From assembly GCF_000337455.1 (NCBI RefSeq), contig NZ_AOIU01000013.1, positions 352,214 through 389,248 of the forward strand: a stretch of DNA of 37,035 bases. Direction: 5' to 3'. Within the stretch, counting starts at the first letter, position 1; each line of letters starts with the position of its first letter. The notes beneath the pieces are model-generated. The model saw only the letters and a list, made by a program, of their open reading frames with translations, was not told the origin of the DNA and did not search any database. Of this stretch, positions 10,464-18,184 are shown piece after piece. The translations under genes were made by a program, and so were the position numbers. The stretch comes from Halosimplex carlsbadense 2-9-1 (GTDB lineage Archaea > Halobacteriota > Halobacteria > Halobacteriales > Haloarculaceae).

Positions 10464-12266
10464 ATGTCTCCGGAAAGATCCATCGACAGGCGGAAGTTCC
10501 TGACGCTGGCCGGGTCGACGGCGGCGACGGTAACAGTCGCGGGCTGTGGTGGCGGTGGCGATGGCGCACAGACGACCGAGCCCGGTGACGGCGCCGACGG
10601 CGGTGATGGTGACGGAGGTGACGGCGGCGACGGTACTGACGACGGTGACGGCGACACGGAACAGACGGAGCCCGACGATGGCGGGGGTGGAGACGTGAGC
10701 GGGACGCTGGTGTACGCCCGCGGGGACCATCCCGAGAACTACGACCCCCAACAGACGACCAGCGGCGAGGTGGCGAAGGTCACGAACCAGGTCTTCGACA
10801 CGCTGATCCAGTTCGCACCGGGGAGCGGGGGGCAACTCGAAGACGCGCTGGCGACGGACTACTCGCTCGACGGCACGACCGCGACCCTCGAACTCCGCGA
10901 AGGGGTCACGTTCCACAACGGCGAGGAGTTCACCGCGAGTGACTTCAAGGCGACCTACCAGCGGTTCACGCAGTCGGACTACGATTACTATCTCGGCGAC
11001 GAGAACCGGTCGGGGTACGGGCCGTTCACGCTGGGCAACTGGATCGAGAGCGTCGACGACAGCGAGGACTACTCGCTGACGATCGAACTCCAGCAGCAGT
11101 ACGCGCCGTTCCTGCGCAACCTCGCGATGTTCGCGGCGGCCGTCCTCTCGAAGGCGCAGATCGAGGAGATGGGTGCCAGCGGCGACGATCAGGTCTCGCT
11201 CGGAACCCAACCGGTCGGCACCGGGCCGTTCGCTTTCGACCAGCTCGACAACCCCAACAGCCGCATCCGGCTGACGGCCAACGAGGAGTTCTGGGGCGAC
11301 GGTCCCAACGTCGCGAACGTCGTCTTCAAGACCATCCAGGAGAACAGCACCCGCGTCCAGGACGTCATAAACGGTGACTCGCACGTCACCGACAACCTGG
11401 ACTCCGACGGGTTCCAGCGGGCCGACAGTAGCGGTTCGGCGACGCTGCTCCGGAAGAACGGTATCAACGTCGGGTACATGGCGTTCAACATGGCCCGCCG
11501 CGAGGAGTTCCGCGACCGCCGCGTCAGGCGGGCCGTGTCTCACGCCGTCAACACCGAGGCGATCGTCGACCAGATCTACCAGGGCTTCGCCACGCAGGCC
11601 GACCAGCCGCTCCCGCCGGACGTGCTGGGTCACAACGACGACCTCGAACCGTATCCGCAGGACAAGGACCAGGCCCAGTCGCTCCTCGAAGAAGCGGGCT
11701 ACGGCGACGGCTTCGAGTTCGAACTCGCGACGTTCTCGAACCCGCGGGGGTACAACCCGAGTCCGATCCAGACCGCGAACCAGGTCAAGTCCGACCTGGA
11801 GGACATCGGGCTGTCGGTGAACATCAACCAGTTCTCGACGTTCAGCCCGTACCTCGACTACACTGACCAGGGCAGACACGACGCCTGCTTCCTCGGGTGG
11901 TACACCGACAACGCCGACCCCGACAACTTCCTCTACGTCCTGTTGGACCCGAAGGTCTCGATGGACGCCGTCCCCGACGGGCAGGACTGGGTGAGCTTCG
12001 ACACCGAGGGGTACAGCACCCTCAACGTCTCCGCGTGGGCCAACACCGACTACATGGAGATCGTCCGCGAGGCCCAGCAGACCTACGACGAGGGCGAGCG
12101 CGAGTCGATGTACGTGGAGGCCAACCGGATCGCTCACGACGAGGCACCGTGGGTGTTCGTCGACTACGCCGAGACGCTGCGAGCGATCAACGAGGCCGTC
12201 GTCGAGGACTCCTACACCGTCAGCTCGGTCGGCGGCCCCTACCTCAACACGGTCGAGATCCAGTAG
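10464..12266 (+). CDS. Dipeptide/oligopeptide ABC transporter substrate-binding lipoprotein
   Basis: 600 residues. The N-terminus has a Tat signal (DRRKFLTLAGS) ending in a lipobox with C28 (TVAGC), so it is probably exported folded and lipid-anchored. A Gly/Asp-rich, negatively charged linker spans about 29-80. The rest is a family 5 solute-binding domain: GTLVYARGDHPENYDPQQ opens it, then LELREGVTFHNGEEFTASD and the family segment FRDRRVRRAVSHAVNTEAI are seen, and DEAPWVFVDY lies close to the end. The ligand is inferred as peptides from the family and the neighbouring DppB/C/DF; glutathione, nickel or sugar ligands are possible in this family. ATG 10464 is chosen because it opens the signal and has a TATA box at the right distance; upstream in-frame codons would place residues before the Tat motif. 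Confidence 0.93.
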   Translation: MSPERSIDRRKFLTLAGSTAATVTVAGCGGGGDGAQTTEPGDGADGGDGDGGDGGDGTDDGDGDTEQTEPDDGGGGDVSGTLVYARGDHPENYDPQQTTSGEVAKVTNQVFDTLIQFAPGSGGQLEDALATDYSLDGTTATLELREGVTFHNGEEFTASDFKATYQRFTQSDYDYYLGDENRSGYGPFTLGNWIESVDDSEDYSLTIELQQQYAPFLRNLAMFAAAVLSKAQIEEMGASGDDQVSLGTQPVGTGPFAFDQLDNPNSRIRLTANEEFWGDGPNVANVVFKTIQENSTRVQDVINGDSHVTDNLDSDGFQRADSSGSATLLRKNGINVGYMAFNMARREEFRDRRVRRAVSHAVNTEAIVDQIYQGFATQADQPLPPDVLGHNDDLEPYPQDKDQAQSLLEEAGYGDGFEFELATFSNPRGYNPSPIQTANQVKSDLEDIGLSVNINQFSTFSPYLDYTDQGRHDACFLGWYTDNADPDNFLYVLLDPKVSMDAVPDGQDWVSFDTEGYSTLNVSAWANTDYMEIVREAQQTYDEGERESMYVEANRIAHDEAPWVFVDYAETLRAINEAVVEDSYTVSSVGGPYLNTVEIQ

Positions 12267-12287
12267 GGCTCCCCTCGCACTCCAGCC

Positions 12288-13331
12288 ATGGCCTCGCTCA
12301 GGTTCGTCGTCAAGCGGCTCCTCCTGCTCGTCCCGGTGCTGTTCGGAGTGGCGACGCTCGTCTTCGCCATCCTCCACCTCGCACCGGGCGACCCGGCGCG
12401 GATCATCGCCGGGCAACGGGCCTCGACGGAGCAGGTGAACCAGGTCCGCCGAGAGCTCGGCCTGACGCGGCCGCTGTACGTGCAGTACGTCGACTTCCTC
12501 ACGGACGCGGCCCGCTTCGACTTCGGGGAGTCCTACAGCATCAGCCAGGGCGCGCCGGTCCGCTCGGTCATCGCCGACCGGTTGCCGGTCACGCTCGAAC
12601 TCGCGGTGTACGGGCAACTGGCGGGCATCTTCATCGGCATCCCCCTCGGCGTCCTCTCGGCGGTCAAACAGGACTCCGCGACCGACCACCTCACGCGCGT
12701 CGGTGCGCTGTCGGGCATCTCGATCCCCATCTTCTGGTCCGGACCGCTGTTGATCCTCCTGTTCGCCACGTACCTCGGCGTCCTCCCGACCAGCGGTCGG
12801 ATCGAGTCGACGCTGTTCCTCCCGGACCACTGGACGCTCCTGGGGCGACAGCTACCGCTGACCGGGATGATAACCGTCGACACGCTCCTGCTCGGGCGGT
12901 TCGACGCGTTCGTCTCGGCGGCGCGGCACCTGCTGATGCCGGCGCTGGTCATCGGCATCTACTCGACCGCGCTCATCTCCCGGATGATGCGCTCGTCGAT
13001 GCTCGAAGTCGTCCGGCAAGACTACATGCGAACTGCGCGCGCGAAGGGCCAGGGCGCGAAGATCACCGTGATGAAACACGGGTTCCGGAACGCGCTCATC
13101 CCCGTCGTCACCATCATCGGCATCCAGTTCGGGACGCTGCTCGGCGGGGCGGTCCTCACCGAGACCGTCTTCGGGATCAACGGGATGGGGCTGACCATCG
13201 TCCGCGCCATCGGGTCGTCGGACTACCCGGTCGTCCAGGGGACCGTCCTCACCTTCGCGCTCCTGTTCACGCTCGTCACGCTCGTCGTCGACATCACCTA
13301 CGGCTACCTCGACCCACGGATCCAGCAGTAA
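12288..13331 (+). CDS. dppB: Dipeptide ABC transporter permease DppB
   Basis: 347-residue permease with about six membrane helices. The N-terminal VVKRLLLLVPVLFGVATLVFAILHLAPGDPA is the family's first helix plus the conserved HLAPGDP turn. The coupling (EAA-type) loop that docks on the ATPase is seen at 249-273 (TARAKGQG ... FRNALIPV). The C-terminus TYGYLDPRIQQ is the normal end of DppB, so the insertion element directly after the stop did not truncate it. It starts 21 bases after the binding-protein stop and is cotranscribed by context. The partner dppC is now separated by the tnpB element. Confidence 0.94.
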   Translation: MASLRFVVKRLLLLVPVLFGVATLVFAILHLAPGDPARIIAGQRASTEQVNQVRRELGLTRPLYVQYVDFLTDAARFDFGESYSISQGAPVRSVIADRLPVTLELAVYGQLAGIFIGIPLGVLSAVKQDSATDHLTRVGALSGISIPIFWSGPLLILLFATYLGVLPTSGRIESTLFLPDHWTLLGRQLPLTGMITVDTLLLGRFDAFVSAARHLLMPALVIGIYSTALISRMMRSSMLEVVRQDYMRTARAKGQGAKITVMKHGFRNALIPVVTIIGIQFGTLLGGAVLTETVFGINGMGLTIVRAIGSSDYPVVQGTVLTFALLFTLVTLVVDITYGYLDPRIQQ

Positions 13332-13336
13332 GCTAA

Positions 13337-13356
13337 CCCACGGCTAAAGCCGTGGG
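13337..13356. repeat. Right-end hairpin of the tnpB element
   Basis: Perfect inverted repeat CCCACGGC / GCCGTGGG with the four-base loop TAAA. It overlaps the tnpB stop codon (13344-13346), the place where the scaffold of an omega-type RNA and the right end of IS200/IS605 elements meet. It could also act as a terminator-like structure for dppB transcription. Confidence 0.75.
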
Positions 13357-14573
13357 CTTTCACCATGGACTCCCGCTCTAACCGAATCCGGTACGGGAAC
13401 TACCCCGTTCGCGTTCAGCATCCCGGTGTTCAAGCGCACGCCTACGGGTGCGCCTCCCTCGCTCCCAGTCTGGTCGCGAAGGAGTTTCAGACCGATGTTC
13501 TTGGCAGCGTTGTAGTCAGCGTGGTTCTCGTACCCACAGTCCTGGCAGCAGAACAGCTCCTGGGACGGCCGGTTCTGCTCGTGTGTGAACCCACACGTCG
13601 AGCACCGCTGGCTTGTGTAGTTCGGGCTCACCTGCTCGACAGAGATACCCCGCTCCTCGGCCTTGTAGGAGACGTAGTCGTAGAGCCGTCGGAACGCCCA
13701 CTCGTGGAACCGACGAAGGTTTGTCATCCGTTCTCGGATACCCGTCAGGTTCTCAAATGCGATGTGCGAGCAGTTGGTCTCGACAGCTTCCTCAACGATC
13801 TCGTTCGCGACACAGTGGAGGTGTTGTCCGAACCGACCAGCCTCTTTTCGACCAACACTCTGGATGTTCTCGTGTGCCCAACGCGTCCCACACTTCTGGA
13901 GGGACTGCCGGCGCTCGACGTACTCCTGTCGCCAGTGGTTGAGTTCGTCAGCAGACCAGAACTGCCCCGTCGACGTGACGGCGAGGTTCTCGATCCCGAG
14001 GTCGACCCCAAGAACCGTTCCGTTCTCGGGTCGGTTGGGAACGTCCACGTTCGCCTTTGTTCGGACGTGGAGGTAGAACGAACCGTTGCGATAGTGGAGT
14101 GTTGCGCCGGTCGTCTCCCACTCATCGGAACGCAGGTACTCCGAGTGGGGCGTGTCACGGTTCTCGTCGGGGAAGACGTACTCGACGGTGACGCGCCCAT
14201 CGACAGTCGCCAGCGTCGCGTGGTCGTTGTGAAAGGTCGCATTGCGTTGGTTGTACTCGCAAAACGGCGTCGTGAACGTGGGCAGGGTGGCGGACTCACC
14301 CTTAGACCACTTTGCGACAACGCTCTTGAGTGCGTCCACGGCACGATCGCGAGCCGACTGAACGTGGTTGCTATGCAACTCAGTTCGGTCGCGTACATCG
14401 GCGTACGTCTCCTCGTGGAGTGCCGACTTGCGCGTTTCGACCCATTCACCGTCGTAGGCTGCGTCGACAACGTAGTTTGCAGCGTGGAGAAACTGATGGA
14501 TCGTCTCACGAAGAAGGTCCGCGTCGCCACCGACCACGTTGAGTTTCACGGGGACAGTTCGACGGACCTCCAT
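13344..14573 (-). CDS. tnpB: TnpB, RNA-guided nuclease of an IS1341-type element
   Basis: 409 residues. An N-terminal helical region is followed by a RuvC-like nuclease with all three acidic residues in place: D191 ([11 protein letters not shown]), E274 ([11 protein letters not shown]) and D353 ([11 protein letters not shown]). Between the last two lies a four-cysteine zinc finger, C324/C327 and C343/C346. Characterised TnpB proteins are guided by an RNA read from the 3' end of the gene and the element's right end, and cut DNA matching the flank; that activity is inferred here from the intact residues. The gene is antisense to the dpp operon and reads toward dppB. Its length is normal and no frameshift is seen. 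A CTTAAG-like box about 27 bases upstream of ATG 14573 (minus strand) is a plausible promoter. Confidence 0.93.
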   Translation of the reverse strand: MEVRRTVPVKLNVVGGDADLLRETIHQFLHAANYVVDAAYDGEWVETRKSALHEETYADVRDRTELHSNHVQSARDRAVDALKSVVAKWSKGESATLPTFTTPFCEYNQRNATFHNDHATLATVDGRVTVEYVFPDENRDTPHSEYLRSDEWETTGATLHYRNGSFYLHVRTKANVDVPNRPENGTVLGVDLGIENLAVTSTGQFWSADELNHWRQEYVERRQSLQKCGTRWAHENIQSVGRKEAGRFGQHLHCVANEIVEEAVETNCSHIAFENLTGIRERMTNLRRFHEWAFRRLYDYVSYKAEERGISVEQVSPNYTSQRCSTCGFTHEQNRPSQELFCCQDCGYENHADYNAAKNIGLKLLRDQTGSEGGAPVGVRLNTGMLNANGVVPVPDSVRAGVHGESPRL

Positions 14574-14632
14574 ACAACATCACAATAAATATCATGTACT
14601 TAAGGATTAATATACTGTGGGGGAGTCAGAAT

Positions 14633-14648
14633 ACCACAGCACGGTGGT
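14633..14648. repeat. Inner inverted repeat near the left end of the element
   Basis: ACCAC / GTGGT arms with a six-base spacer, upstream of tnpB. CTGTGG at 14615-14620 can pair with CCACAG at 14634-14639 as an alternative fold. It may belong to the left-end recognition structure. Confidence 0.4.
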
Positions 14649-14674
14649 TGTATCGTCAAGTGAACGCGCTTCCT

Positions 14675-14694
14675 CCCACCCCTATACGGGTGGG
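14675..14694. repeat. Left-end hairpin of the tnpB element
   Basis: CCCACCC / GGGTGGG stem of seven base pairs with the loop CTATAC. Position and form match the subterminal hairpin at the left end of IS200/IS605-group elements. The loop is also TATA-like and faces dppC. Confidence 0.7.
14682..14687 (+). promoter_or_regulatory. TATA-like loop upstream of dppC, supplied by the element
   Basis: CTATAC in the loop of the left-end hairpin is centred about 28 bases before the dppC ATG at 14713. By spacing it could serve as a promoter for dppC, replacing read-through from dppB. This is inferred from position only. Confidence 0.35.
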
Positions 14695-14712
14695 TTTCGG
14701 CGCTGTACAATT

Positions 14713-15711
14713 ATGAGCGCCGACACACCGACAGACTCCGAGTCCGACGCCGCCTCGCCACCGGCCGCAGACGCCGACGGTGCGGTCGACCGGCGACAGA
14801 CGCGCGGGTTCGTCGGTCGACTGCGCGCCTCGCCGTTCCTCTCGGACCTGCTGTCGAACCGGCTCGCAGTGGTCGGACTGGCGATAATCGTCGGGATGGT
14901 CGCCGTCGCGCTGTACGCCCGGTTCGGCTACGACCTGAGCGCGCTCACCCAGTCCAGGCTCGGGACCGAAGTCGCCGACCGGACGCCGCCGGGCTGGCTC
15001 GGGCCGGCCGCCTGGAACCAGCACCTCTTCGGGACCGACTCCGCGGCCCGCGACATCTACAAGCGGTGTCTGTACGGGGCCTGGCTGGCGCTGAAGTTCG
15101 GGACGATCACCGTCAGCGTCTCGACGGTGCTGGGCGTCTCGCTCGGTATCGTCGCCGCGTACTACGGCGACGTGACGGACAACGTCGTCATGCGGACGAT
15201 GGACGTGCTACTGGCGTTCCCGTCGCTGCTCCTCGCGCTCGCCCTCGTGGCTATCTTCCCGCGCGAACTCGGGCTCTGGCGGGCGGTCGCCGCGCTGACG
15301 CTCGTGTACACGCCGCGGTTCGCACGGGTCGTCCGCGGGGCCGCGCTCACAGTGTTAGAAGATGAGTACGTCGACGCGACGGTGGCGCTCGGGGCGGCCG
15401 ACCCCCGGGTCCTCGCCCGTCACGTCCTGCCGAACACGCTCGCGCCAGTCACCGTCCAGTCGACGCTGAACTTCGGGCTCGCGATCATCGACCTCGCGGC
15501 GTTGTCGTTCCTCGGCTTCGGCGCGCAGGCCGGGACGCCCTCGTGGGGACTGATGCTCTCCCGGGGCGTCGACAACGGCCTGCTCACGGGGAAGTGGTGG
15601 CTCTCGTTTTTCCCCGGACTGCTCCTCGCGGTCACCGTCCTCGGGTTCAACCTGCTCGGCGACGGGATGCGAGACGCGCTGGACCCGCGCATGCGGGAGG
15701 CCGTCGACTGA
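14713..15711 (+). CDS. dppC: Dipeptide ABC transporter permease DppC
   Basis: 332-residue permease partner of DppB. A hydrophilic acidic N-terminal stretch of about 45 residues precedes the first helix (51-70). HLFGTDSAARDIYKR (105-118) is the conserved DppC turn, and the ATPase-coupling loop is at 219-246 (YVDATVALGAADP ... NTLAPV). It ends GMRDALDPRMREAVD as expected. ATG 14713 lies just beyond the left end of the tnpB element; longer in-frame starts would read through the element's hairpin and are not credible. The next gene overlaps its stop by one base. Because the element separates it from dppB, its expression depends on read-through or a new promoter. Confidence 0.94.
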   Translation: MSADTPTDSESDAASPPAADADGAVDRRQTRGFVGRLRASPFLSDLLSNRLAVVGLAIIVGMVAVALYARFGYDLSALTQSRLGTEVADRTPPGWLGPAAWNQHLFGTDSAARDIYKRCLYGAWLALKFGTITVSVSTVLGVSLGIVAAYYGDVTDNVVMRTMDVLLAFPSLLLALALVAIFPRELGLWRAVAALTLVYTPRFARVVRGAALTVLEDEYVDATVALGAADPRVLARHVLPNTLAPVTVQSTLNFGLAIIDLAALSFLGFGAQAGTPSWGLMLSRGVDNGLLTGKWWLSFFPGLLLAVTVLGFNLLGDGMRDALDPRMREAVD

Positions 15712-16172
15712 TGGCCCGAACCGACGCCGCTCCCGGAACCGGCCCCGGGGCTGCCAGCGGTGGTAGGCACCGGGTCGCCGACGGCGGACCCGTGGACGGC
15801 ACCGACGGTCGGTCCGTAGACGGCAGCGACGACCTGTGGCGCTGGGTCCGTCCGCGAGCGCGCCTCGTCGCCACTGCGGCCGCCGTCGGAGTCGTCGCCG
15901 GGTCGGCCGCGATGAGTGTGCTCACGGTGTGGAGCGGCGACGCCCGCGCCAGCGAGGCGACGGCGTTCGCGCTCGGCGCGCTCGGTCTGGGATTCGGCGT
16001 GCTCGGCTGGTCCGGCTCCGTCCTCGCCGGTCGCTCGATCGAGGCCGCACAACGGACCCTCGACACCGGGAGCGACTGGACGGAGGCGGACTCGCGGCGA
16101 GCGATGGCCCGCATCGCCGGCTTCGGTGCCGGCGTCATGGTCGGCGTCTCGGTGGTCGCGGCGGCGGTCTGA
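15711..16172 (+). CDS. Small membrane protein at the end of the dpp operon
   Basis: 153 residues. A Gly/Asp-rich soluble N-terminus (about 1-45) is followed by three predicted membrane segments at 51-74, 83-106 and 131-153, with a polar loop AAQRTLDTGSDWTEADSRRA between the last two. The start codon shares one base with the dppC stop, so it is very likely translationally coupled to the transporter. I do not recognise a function. It could be an accessory of the transporter or an unrelated passenger. Confidence 0.75.
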   Translation: MARTDAAPGTGPGAASGGRHRVADGGPVDGTDGRSVDGSDDLWRWVRPRARLVATAAAVGVVAGSAAMSVLTVWSGDARASEATAFALGALGLGFGVLGWSGSVLAGRSIEAAQRTLDTGSDWTEADSRRAMARIAGFGAGVMVGVSVVAAAV

Positions 16173-16276
16173 GCGAGCGACGGGCCGGTCGCCCCGGACC
16201 CGACGACCGGTAGACGCCGCATACCGCGTCGAACGGTCGTGCGCTCTTTTGCGACGAGCGACTGACCGATCGAGAC

Positions 16277-16816
16277 ATGCGCGACAAGGGGCCGGCCGAC
16301 CCGGCGGAGAACCCCTTCCATCGGGTGACGGCGGACTGGAGAGCGGTCGTCGAGGACATGCACGCGACGGCGTCGGACTACCGCGAGGCGGGCTGGACCG
16401 CCGTCACCGTCCACCCCGGCGACGTGACCGTCCTGACCGGCGAGCCGCGGACCGCGGCCGAACAGACCGGCGAGTCCGAGCCCGAACCGCGCCGACTCGG
16501 GTTCGACGTTGTCGTCCCCGGCGACGAGTTCGAGGCGTTCCAGGCGGCGATGGCGGACCGATCCATCGAGGAGTGCACCGTCTTCGCGGCGACCGGCTCG
16601 GGCGTCGTCTACCTCGTCGTCGCCCTCGAAGCGGCAGACCGGGAGACCGTCGGCATCGTGCCGCTCTACTACGACGAGTCCGACCGGGAGGCGCTCGTCG
16701 ACGCCGCTCGCGAGTACGGACTGTACACGCACGTCAGGCCGCTCCAGGACGATACCGTCGTCACCGTCGAACACGAGGCGTTCGACCCGTTCTTCCCCGA
16801 GGTCGATTCCGCCTGA
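16277..16816 (+). CDS. Conserved-type haloarchaeal hypothetical protein
   Basis: 179 residues, acidic and soluble, with no membrane segment. It starts NPFHRVTADWRAVVEDMHATASDYREAGWTAVTVHPGDVTVL, then has an alternating strand and helix pattern ending FDPFFPEV. The pattern WxAVxxHPGD and DxVVPGDEFE looks like a compact alpha/beta domain, but no catalytic motif or known family is recognised. A CTCTTTTGCG box about 27 bases before ATG 16277 supports the start and an independent promoter. It is convergent with the next gene. Confidence 0.75.
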   Translation: MRDKGPADPAENPFHRVTADWRAVVEDMHATASDYREAGWTAVTVHPGDVTVLTGEPRTAAEQTGESEPEPRRLGFDVVVPGDEFEAFQAAMADRSIEECTVFAATGSGVVYLVVALEAADRETVGIVPLYYDESDREALVDAAREYGLYTHVRPLQDDTVVTVEHEAFDPFFPEVDSA

Positions 16817-16872
16817 GGGTCCGCGGTCGAGCAGGTCCGGGTGTCACACCGAGGATTCGTCCGCGCCGTCCA

Positions 16873-17616
16873 TCAGTCGTCGTCGACGGCGTCGGCGGCG
16901 GTGGCCTCGAAGTGGTGGCCGCAGTCGGGACACTCCACCTCGTCGTGGCGCAGCGCCGCGGAGTGTTCGCGCACCTCGCGCATCACCTCGGAGATCTCGT
17001 CCTCGGCCGCCAGCTCCTCCTCGACGGAGAGTTCGACGCCCTCGACTTCCAGTAGGAACTTCGCGACCTCCGTGGCCTCGTACATCACGTCGTCCAGCTC
17101 CTCGGCGGTGAAGAAGTCACACATCGCCCCGTACAGGAAGGTCGCGCCGGCCTTGCGGACCTTCTCCTCGAAGGACGCGCGGGCCTGATTGACCGCCTGG
17201 GGGGTGTAGGTGTCGGTCATAAAGGGGACGAGTTCGGGGAGGTTCTCGCCGATCTTCGTCATCTCGACGCCGGTCTCGGTGCGGAAGTCCGCGCAGAGCC
17301 GCGCGATGGCCCACTCGCGGGCGGTGATGTAGGTGCGCTCGCGGAGGAAGTCGTTGGCGCGGTCGTAGGTGCCGCCGTCGATCTTCTTGAAGCGGTCGTA
17401 CTTGGCCACGTCCGGCGGCAGATCCGGATCGGGTGCGCCGCCGGCAGGGTCCGCCGCGTCGGTGCCGACCGGGGTGTCCGCCGACTCGGCGTCGTCGGCC
17501 CCTGTGCCGTCGTCGGCCGGCTGTGCATCGGTCGTCTGTTCCGGCGGTTCGGCGTCCCCCTCGGTCGACCCCACGTCGTCCGCGTCGCCCTCGCCCGCTT
17601 CGGGTCCGTCGGTCAT
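16873..17616 (-). CDS. DUF5806-type haloarchaeal protein with C-terminal CxxC
   Basis: 247 residues. An Asp/Glu/Pro-rich N-terminal tail of about 70 residues looks disordered. A helical core follows, starting VAKYDRFKKIDGGTYDRANDFLRERTYITAREWAIARLCADFR. The protein closes with VECPDCGHHFEAT, a half zinc-ribbon that would need a partner for a full site. The core resembles the haloarchaeal family catalogued as DUF5806; the identification is from memory of the pattern. Function is unknown. ATG 17616 is preferred to upstream in-frame codons because an ACCCTTTTTCGG box lies about 27 bases before it on the minus strand. Confidence 0.8.
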   Translation of the reverse strand: MTDGPEAGEGDADDVGSTEGDAEPPEQTTDAQPADDGTGADDAESADTPVGTDAADPAGGAPDPDLPPDVAKYDRFKKIDGGTYDRANDFLRERTYITAREWAIARLCADFRTETGVEMTKIGENLPELVPFMTDTYTPQAVNQARASFEEKVRKAGATFLYGAMCDFFTAEELDDVMYEATEVAKFLLEVEGVELSVEEELAAEDEISEVMREVREHSAALRHDEVECPDCGHHFEATAADAVDDD

Positions 17617-17708
17617 GGTCCCTTCTGTGTCGGCGCCCCGAAAAAGGGTGTCGGCGTCGCCGCCGCGCGGTGGAACCGGCGTTCCTCTCGGTTTGATTAA
17701 AAGAATAA

Positions 17709-17715
17709 TTATAAA
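17709..17715 (+). promoter_or_regulatory. TATA box for the membrane gene pair 17749 / 18185
   Basis: TTATAAA within a strikingly AT-rich run (about 17695-17716) in otherwise GC-rich DNA. With a start site about 27 bases downstream, the leader would be about 10 bases. Confidence 0.65.
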
Positions 17716-17748
17716 CGCTGGATGGAAAGTGTCGTGTAGTAACGTACC

Positions 17749-18180
17749 ATGGCAAACACGACCTACCTCGCGAGTACGGTACTGATGGGGCTGCTCGGGG
17801 TCGGGGTCGTCCTGTTCGTCCTCCGGTCGCGCCGGTGGCGTCACTACGTCCCGCGAGTCGCCGCCGAGGTCGCCGCCGGCGAGCGACCGGCCTCGGGGCT
17901 GGCCGAGATCGCCGGGCGGACGAGCACGTGGACGGTCGCCTACATCGCGCTCGTGCTCGGGTTCATGTTCGGCGCGATGGCCTACGCCGGCGGGGCGATC
18001 ACCGGGCCGGTCGTCATCGGCGCGGTCGTCGCGCTGGTCGCCGCCTTCCTCGTCGCGGGCGTCTACGTCGCGATGCGAGACAACGGGCGCCCGAGCGCGC
18101 AGGCGGCCGCCGGCAGCGCAGTCGCGACCGGGCTGCTCGCCGTCGTCGCGATCACCGTCCTGCTCGTCACGACCGGGTGA
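17749..18180 (+). CDS. Four-helix membrane protein, unknown function
   Basis: 143 residues with predicted membrane helices at about 7-25, 58-79, 84-107 and 119-141. A basic loop RSRRWRHYVPR follows helix 1, so that loop is probably cytosolic. No Cys and no conserved ligand residues in the helices. It has the clearest TATA box in this part of the window and forms a pair with the next gene, four bases downstream. Closeness to the oxidase genes suggests, but does not show, a respiratory link. Confidence 0.75.
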   Translation: MANTTYLASTVLMGLLGVGVVLFVLRSRRWRHYVPRVAAEVAAGERPASGLAEIAGRTSTWTVAYIALVLGFMFGAMAYAGGAITGPVVIGAVVALVAAFLVAGVYVAMRDNGRPSAQAAAGSAVATGLLAVVAITVLLVTTG

Positions 18181-18184
18181 CCGG

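Larger units (their letters stand above)
13332..14700. mobile_element. IS1341-type (IS200/IS605 group) element carrying tnpB only
   Basis: A roughly 1.37 kb element between the dppB stop and the dppC start. It contains one gene, tnpB, on the minus strand and no tnpA. Both ends carry the subterminal hairpins typical of the group: an 8-bp stem at 13337-13356 at the right end and a 7-bp stem at 14675-14694 at the left end. Base composition is visibly lower in GC than the flanks. Exact ends cannot be fixed by eye because this group makes no target duplication and no terminal inverted repeats; the limits given are the neighbouring gene boundary and the outer edge of the left hairpin region. Mobility would need a TnpA supplied in trans. 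Confidence 0.75.

Noticed and set aside
10590..10700. GGTGA/GGCGA-type tandem repeats that might be a CRISPR or variable repeat
   Set aside because: They encode the Gly/Asp linker after the lipobox of the binding protein; no spacers and no repeated unit of constant length.
14617..14712. Longer N-terminus for DppC
   Set aside because: It would translate the left-end hairpin region of the tnpB element; the normal start MSADTPTD lies outside the element.
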